A stretch of DNA of 64,000 nucleotides, from positions 1,735,836 to 1,799,835 of the forward strand of contig NZ_CP065856.1 in assembly GCF_016065055.1 (NCBI RefSeq), read 5' to 3'. Positions within the stretch are counted from its first letter, which is position 1, and each line of letters starts with the position of its first letter. A program made the translations under genes and the position numbers. Below the pieces are notes generated by a model, which made no database searches, was not told where the DNA came from, and worked only from the letters and a program-made list of their open reading frames with translations. Of this stretch, positions 59,880 to 64,000 are shown piece after piece. The stretch comes from Halosimplex litoreum (GTDB lineage: Archaea; Halobacteriota; Halobacteria; Halobacteriales; Haloarculaceae).

Positions 59880-60296
59880 ATCCGCTCGCCCGGCGGCCAG
59901 CGGTACGCGGACGGGCCCGGCAGCCCGCCACGCTTCTCGGCGATGTACCGCCGGTCGCCGAGTGTCTCCAGCGTGGCGGCGAGTGGCAGTTCGCCGGCGA
60001 CTGCGGCGGCGTACCCGTCGGTCCAGGTGGTTCGAGCGAGCCCGGACGGGCGAGTGACGAGCGCGGTGGTCGCGGCAGCGCCGAGGACGCCGCGTCGTCG
60101 GAATCGTCCGAGTTCGACCGCCGTCTCGGCGTCGCCCGCCGGCCCCGGTAGACCGAATAGCCGCGCCACCCGACCGCAGCCACGACGGCCTGGAGAGCGA
60201 CGGCGACCGCCGGAGAGCGGTCGGAACCCGCGCGCCGACCGACGGCCCCGACCGTCGAAGTGTCACCGAACAGCCCGGTGAACCACTCAACAAGTA
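59880..60296 (-). pseudogene. Possible frameshifted gene relic
   Basis: Two adjacent minus-strand reading frames have good haloarchaeal third-position GC and protein-like composition. From about 60296 to 60150 one reads WFTGLFGDTSTVGAVGRR then AVALQAVVAAVGW; from about 60150 to 59880 another reads AETAVELGRFRRRGVLGAAAT and GYAAAVAGELPLAATLETLGD. Neither is open over the whole stretch, and a single-base shift near 60150 would join them. The product is unrecognised. A bidirectional AT-rich element (60303-60313) could have driven it. Low confidence; it could also be noncoding. Confidence 0.3.
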
Positions 60297-60303
60297 GGTA
60301 CAA

Positions 60304-60312
60304 ATATTTAAC
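60304..60312 (+). promoter_or_regulatory. TATA box of the MATE gene
   Basis: ATATTTAAC centred 29 nt before the ATG at 60338. Confidence 0.6.
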
Positions 60313-60337
60313 ATGTGTCGGGTATGGATAGTAGTGT

Positions 60338-61729
60338 ATGTTCGACGTGACGCGCGACGACATCGTGGGTGGGTCGCTGTCACGCGCGCTCGTGGTGCTC
60401 GCGGCGCCGCTGGTCGCCCAGAACTTCGCGCTGGTGGCCCAGTCCGTCGTCGACCTGTTCTGGGTCGGGCGGCTCGGGGGGACCGCGGTCGCGGCGGTGG
60501 GGCTCGCGACCGTCGTCGTCGCGCTGTTGACGGTCCCCCTCCGTGCGTTTTTCACCGGGAGTCAGGTGGTCACCTCCCAGCGAGTGGGCGCCGACGAGAC
60601 CGAGGCGGCGCGCCGAGTGCCGTTCACGGCGGCCGCGGCGGCGGTCGCCCTCGCGGCGGCGATCGGTGGGGTGCTCGTCGTCGGGGCGGACGCGGTCGCG
60701 GCGCTGTTCACCGACGACGCCGCGGTGGCCTCGGCGACCGCCAGCTACCTCACCGCCTACGCGCTGGCGCTCGTGACGACCGCAGCCAGCGACACGCTGG
60801 AGAGCGGGTTCACCGGCTGGGGTGACACTCGGGCGGCGCTGTACGTCAACCTCACCGCCATCGTCGTCAACGTCGTCCTCGATCCGCTGTTGATCCTCGG
60901 CTGGGGGGCGTTCCCGCGGCTGGAGCTGTTCGGCGCGGCGCTGGCGACGGCCGTCGGCTACGGTGCCGGGGCGGCGCTGGCCCTCGCGCTCGCCGCGCGC
61001 GGTCGCGAGGGGTTCCGGCTGACGCGCGACGCAGTCCGCCCGCGCCTCGAAACCGTTCGCGCCGTCGTCGACGTGGGGTCGCCGATCGCCGGGCAGTACG
61101 GCGGTCGCCAGGTCGCCCGTCTCGGGATGATCTGGATCGTCTCGGCCGTCGGCGGACCGGCCGCCCTCGCCGCCTACCACATCGGGTCGCAAGTCGCCAC
61201 CGTCGCGTTCGTGCCCGCCCAGGGGCTCGCACAGGCCGCCACCAGCGTCGTCGGGCAGAACCTCGGCGCCGAGCGTCCCGCTCGCGCCCGCCGCGCGACC
61301 TGGGTCGGCGCCGCCATCGCGGCGGTCGGGCTCACCGTCTTCGGCGCGGTCCAGTGGGTCGTCCCCGCGCCCATCGCACACGTGTTCGTCCCCGATCTGT
61401 CGGGGCAAGCCCTGTCGTACACCGTCCTCTACCTCCAGATCCTCGCCTACGGCTACTGGGCGCTGGGAGTCGTCTACACGGTCGAGGCCGGCTTCAACGG
61501 CGCCGGCAACACGGACGTGAGCATGTACTCGACGCTCGCGCAGTACTGGGCCGTCCGCCTGCCGGTCGCGCTCGTCGGCGCGTACGTCCTCGATCTCGGC
61601 GTGGCGGCCGTCTTCTGGGGCGTCACGCTGTCGAACGTCGCCGCCGCCGTCTGGCTGTCCGGGTACTTCTACCGGTCGGCCGACGGCGGGATGCTCGACC
61701 GGGCGGCCGACGAGGCCGCGGCGGACTGA
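60338..61729 (+). CDS. MATE-family multidrug/metabolite exporter
   Basis: 463 aa with about 12 hydrophobic helices in two similar halves. The family pattern is seen in LVVLAAPLVAQNFALVAQSVVDLFWVGRLGG, ASDTLESGFTGWGDTRAALYVN and FVPAQGLAQAATSVVGQNLGA. The DinF/NorM-type fold exports cations or drugs using H+ or Na+. An ATG with a TATA-like box 29 nt upstream gives a leaderless start. Substrate unknown; it is monocistronic. Confidence 0.92.
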   Translation: MFDVTRDDIVGGSLSRALVVLAAPLVAQNFALVAQSVVDLFWVGRLGGTAVAAVGLATVVVALLTVPLRAFFTGSQVVTSQRVGADETEAARRVPFTAAAAAVALAAAIGGVLVVGADAVAALFTDDAAVASATASYLTAYALALVTTAASDTLESGFTGWGDTRAALYVNLTAIVVNVVLDPLLILGWGAFPRLELFGAALATAVGYGAGAALALALAARGREGFRLTRDAVRPRLETVRAVVDVGSPIAGQYGGRQVARLGMIWIVSAVGGPAALAAYHIGSQVATVAFVPAQGLAQAATSVVGQNLGAERPARARRATWVGAAIAAVGLTVFGAVQWVVPAPIAHVFVPDLSGQALSYTVLYLQILAYGYWALGVVYTVEAGFNGAGNTDVSMYSTLAQYWAVRLPVALVGAYVLDLGVAAVFWGVTLSNVAAAVWLSGYFYRSADGGMLDRAADEAAAD

Positions 61730-61814
61730 CCGACCCAGGTCGGTGGACGCCACTTGTCGACCCCCGGGCGTCACCGCGGTCGCCGACCACTTCCGCTCCG
61801 CCATAGAAACGCAT

Positions 61815-64000
61815 ATGCCGACGGGGAACCCGGTTCCGTCCGTGTCACGGCACGCCGACGGCGAGACGGAGCTGGCGGTCTCGGAGGTGCTGCCCGACTA
61901 CGCCGGGGCCTTTCCCTTCGAGCGGTTCAACGCCATGCAGTGCGAGGTGTTGCCCGCACTGCTCGACTCGACCGAGAACGTCGTCGTCAGCGCGCCGACC
62001 GCAAGCGGCAAGACCGCCCTCGCCGAGGTCGCCATCTGCGAGGCGCTCGAGGCCGACGGGACCGCCCTCTTCCTCGCCCCCTTGCGTGCGCTCACCAACG
62101 AGAAGGAGAGCGAGTGGGAACGGTTCGAGGATCTCGGGTATTCAGTCTACGTCGTCACCGGCGAGCGCGACCTGAACCCCCGCAGGGCCGAGCGGGCGGA
62201 CATCCTCGTGATGACCCCGGAGAAGGCCGACTCGGCCACCCGGAAACACGACTCGCCCCGGTATTCGTTCATCACGGACGTCGACTGCTGCGTCATCGAC
62301 GAGGTCCACCTGCTCGACTCGGAGAAACGCGGGTCGGTGCTGGAGGTGACGGTGTCGCGCATGCGCCGCCTGTGCGACCCGCGCGTGGTCGCGCTCTCGG
62401 CGACGATGCCGAACGTCGACGACGTGGCGGGGTGGCTCGACGCCCCCGCCGACAACACCTTCGAGTTCGGTGACGACTACCGGCCGGTCCCGCTGCACGC
62501 CGACGTACGCACCTACGCCCACGGCGACAACGCTTTCGCCGACAAGTACCGCCGCCTGTACCGCGCTCTGGACATCGCCGAGCCGCACGTCCGCGACGAG
62601 GGCCAGGCCCTCGTGTTCGTCTCCTCCCGGCAGGACACCGTCCAGGCCGCCAAGAAATCCAGGGACGAGATCGTCGAACGCGACATCCCGATGGGCGCGC
62701 GGGGCGACTACGACTTCCACAACGACGCCGCCGAGCTCTCGAACGACACCCTGCGCCAGTCGGTGCTCGACGGCGTCGGCTTCCACCACGCCGGGCTCTC
62801 GAAAGAGGACAAGGGCCTCGTCGAGCAGTGGTTCAAGGAGGGGAAACTCCAGTTGCTGTTCTCGACGTCGACGCTGGCGTGGGGTGTCAATCTGCCCGCC
62901 CGCTGCGTGGTGATTCGAGACACCAAGCTGCACGACCCGCTGGAGGGGGAGGTCGACATGAGCCCGCTGGACGTGCTCCAGATGCTCGGCCGAGCGGGTC
63001 GCCCGGGGTACGACGACAAGGGCTACGCCTGGGTGGTCTGTGACTCCTCGGACGCCGACAAGTACCGCGCGCTGCTCCGGGACGGCAAGGAGATCGAGTC
63101 CCGGCTCGCCGAGGACCTGGACGCCCACCTCAACGCCGAGATCGCGCTGGGAACTATCGGCGACATCGAGGACGTGATGGGCTGGCTGGAGACGACCTTC
63201 TACTACGTGCGCGCGGCGAGCGCCCCCGACGAGTACGCCTCCGAGAGCGCGCTGCGCGAGCGGGTCAGCGACACGCTGCGCTCGCTCGTGGCCCGGGGGT
63301 TCGTCGAACGGGAGGACATGCGCCTCGAACCGACGCCGCTGGGGCGGCTCGCCTCGAAGTTCTACCTGCGGCTCGACACCGCCAGGGAGTTTGCCGACCT
63401 CGCCGAGCAAGCCGAGGAAGCGGACGGTCGCCTCGACCAGGACGGTATCCTGCGAGCCATCGCGACCGCCGCGGAGTTCGACAGTGTCAGTGCCCGCTCG
63501 GACGAACGCGACGCCGTCGCCGCCGTCCTCGGAGAGACCGACGACCTCGACCCGGGCGGCCGGAAGGTGCTCGCGATCCTCGAATCGCGGATGCGCGGGA
63601 CCACGCCCGGCGAGCTACAGAGCGACGCGTGGGTCATCACCCAGAACGTGTTGCGACTGCTCGCCGCCCTCCGCGCGTTCCTCGACCGACTGGCCGGCCC
63701 CGAGGCCGCGAACCTCGCCCGTCGGATCGAGGCGCGCATCGAGAACGGCATCAGCGACGACGCGGTCGGACTCACCGCCATCGACGGCGTCGGCTCCGGA
63801 CGCGCGAGCAAGCTCGCCGCCGAGGGGATCACGACGCCCGCTGCGGTCCGCGAGGCGGGCGTCTCGGGGCTACACTCGGCCGGCCTCACCGAGGGCGTCG
63901 CCGAGCGCGTCGTCGACAGCGCGGGCGAACTCCCGAACGTCGTCGTCGAGTGGGGCGACTTTCCCGACAGCGTCGCGGCCGGCGAGAACGACATGCAGGA
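61815..64000 (+). CDS. Ski2-like/Hel308-type superfamily 2 helicase (partial)
   Basis: At least 728 residues; the stop lies beyond the window. The helicase core shows Walker A APTASGKTALAE (motif I), LFLAPLRALTNEKESEWE (Ia), VMTPEK, DEVH (motif II), LSATMPNVDD (III), FVSSRQDT, FSTSTLAWGVNLPA and QMLGRAGRPGYDD (VI). A winged-helix and ratchet region follows, and a helix-hairpin-helix LTAIDGVGSGRASKLAAEG is near the end. It acts on branched or stalled-fork DNA or on RNA. It is less like canonical Hel308, which starts with a different N-terminal Q-motif. ATG at 61815. Confidence 0.9.
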   Translation, partial: MPTGNPVPSVSRHADGETELAVSEVLPDYAGAFPFERFNAMQCEVLPALLDSTENVVVSAPTASGKTALAEVAICEALEADGTALFLAPLRALTNEKESEWERFEDLGYSVYVVTGERDLNPRRAERADILVMTPEKADSATRKHDSPRYSFITDVDCCVIDEVHLLDSEKRGSVLEVTVSRMRRLCDPRVVALSATMPNVDDVAGWLDAPADNTFEFGDDYRPVPLHADVRTYAHGDNAFADKYRRLYRALDIAEPHVRDEGQALVFVSSRQDTVQAAKKSRDEIVERDIPMGARGDYDFHNDAAELSNDTLRQSVLDGVGFHHAGLSKEDKGLVEQWFKEGKLQLLFSTSTLAWGVNLPARCVVIRDTKLHDPLEGEVDMSPLDVLQMLGRAGRPGYDDKGYAWVVCDSSDADKYRALLRDGKEIESRLAEDLDAHLNAEIALGTIGDIEDVMGWLETTFYYVRAASAPDEYASESALRERVSDTLRSLVARGFVEREDMRLEPTPLGRLASKFYLRLDTAREFADLAEQAEEADGRLDQDGILRAIATAAEFDSVSARSDERDAVAAVLGETDDLDPGGRKVLAILESRMRGTTPGELQSDAWVITQNVLRLLAALRAFLDRLAGPEAANLARRIEARIENGISDDAVGLTAIDGVGSGRASKLAAEGITTPAAVREAGVSGLHSAGLTEGVAERVVDSAGELPNVVVEWGDFPDSVAAGENDMQ

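Larger units (their letters stand above)
59809..60337. other. 529-bp region without an intact gene
   Basis: It contains the probable gene relic described at 59880-60296, the TATA boxes of the TrkA-N gene and the MATE gene, and nothing else recognisable. AAATATTT near 60302-60309 is self-complementary, as expected of a bidirectional promoter core. Confidence 0.5.

Noticed and set aside
62142-63410. Minus-strand frame of 422 codons opposite the helicase
   Set aside because: It lies antisense to an intact helicase with all SF2 motifs and shows no family motif of its own.

Overview
The window is chromosomal DNA from a halophilic archaeon (class Halobacteria). The sequence is very GC-rich and its proteins are acidic. 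It carries archaeal information genes (PCNA, eIF1A, RIO1, RlmE with a TRAM domain, a RecJ-like DHH protein, a Ski2-type helicase), twin-arginine lipoproteins and several small families typical of haloarchaea. At least a dozen start codons, many of them GTG, have a TATA-like box centred 26-29 nt upstream, as expected for leaderless mRNAs. Genus cannot be told from this evidence. No rRNA, tRNA, CRISPR array or IS element was seen.

Layout. 1-6.3 kb: sugar-acid catabolism (PdxA-type dehydrogenase, four-carbon acid sugar kinase, UxuA-type mannonate dehydratase, enolase-superfamily dehydratase), interrupted by a VapC/AbrB-type toxin-antitoxin pair with a striking operator. 6.8-13 kb: small conserved proteins, a family-4 uracil-DNA glycosylase, an orphan PhnD-like binding protein, HisH and a sensor kinase. 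13-25 kb: a FMN-binding split-barrel protein, a TraB-like membrane protein translationally coupled to a site-2 protease, the PCNA clamp, a Spo0M-like protein, several NAD(P)-binding proteins, a GDSL hydrolase and RlmE. 25.5-31.9 kb: three large exported proteins, namely two beta-propellers in an operon and a convergent secreted metzincin-like protease with a PKD domain. 32-40 kb: RIO1 and eIF1A, membrane proteins, a gene whose start codon abuts a perfect 18-bp DtxR-like palindrome, a RecJ-like protein, a SWIM zinc protein and a hairpin-rich intergenic repeat. 40-45 kb: an acetyltransferase, a formylglycine-generating-enzyme homologue with both catalytic cysteines, an alpha/beta-hydrolase lipoprotein and a zinc-ribbon winged-helix regulator.

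45-58 kb is the most coherent block. It holds a 2-oxoacid dehydrogenase complex (E1 alpha, E1 beta, E2 with two subunit-binding domains, and E3 split off by an inverted membrane gene), a complete ECF-type vitamin/metal transporter (S component, double ATPase, EcfT), a PHP phosphatase with a ComB-like phosphatase, and lipoyl synthase. The complex needs thiamine diphosphate and lipoate, so a cofactor-related substrate for the transporter is a reasonable but unproven guess. 58-64 kb: a methyltransferase, a TrkA-N protein with a channel-like membrane region but no selectivity filter, a probable gene relic, a MATE exporter and the start of a Ski2/Hel308-like helicase that runs off the end.

No clearly new multi-gene system (defence island, prophage or biosynthetic cluster) was found. 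The best leads are regulatory palindromes, the zinc-ribbon VapC module, the ECF/lipoate neighbourhood and the filterless channel-like protein.
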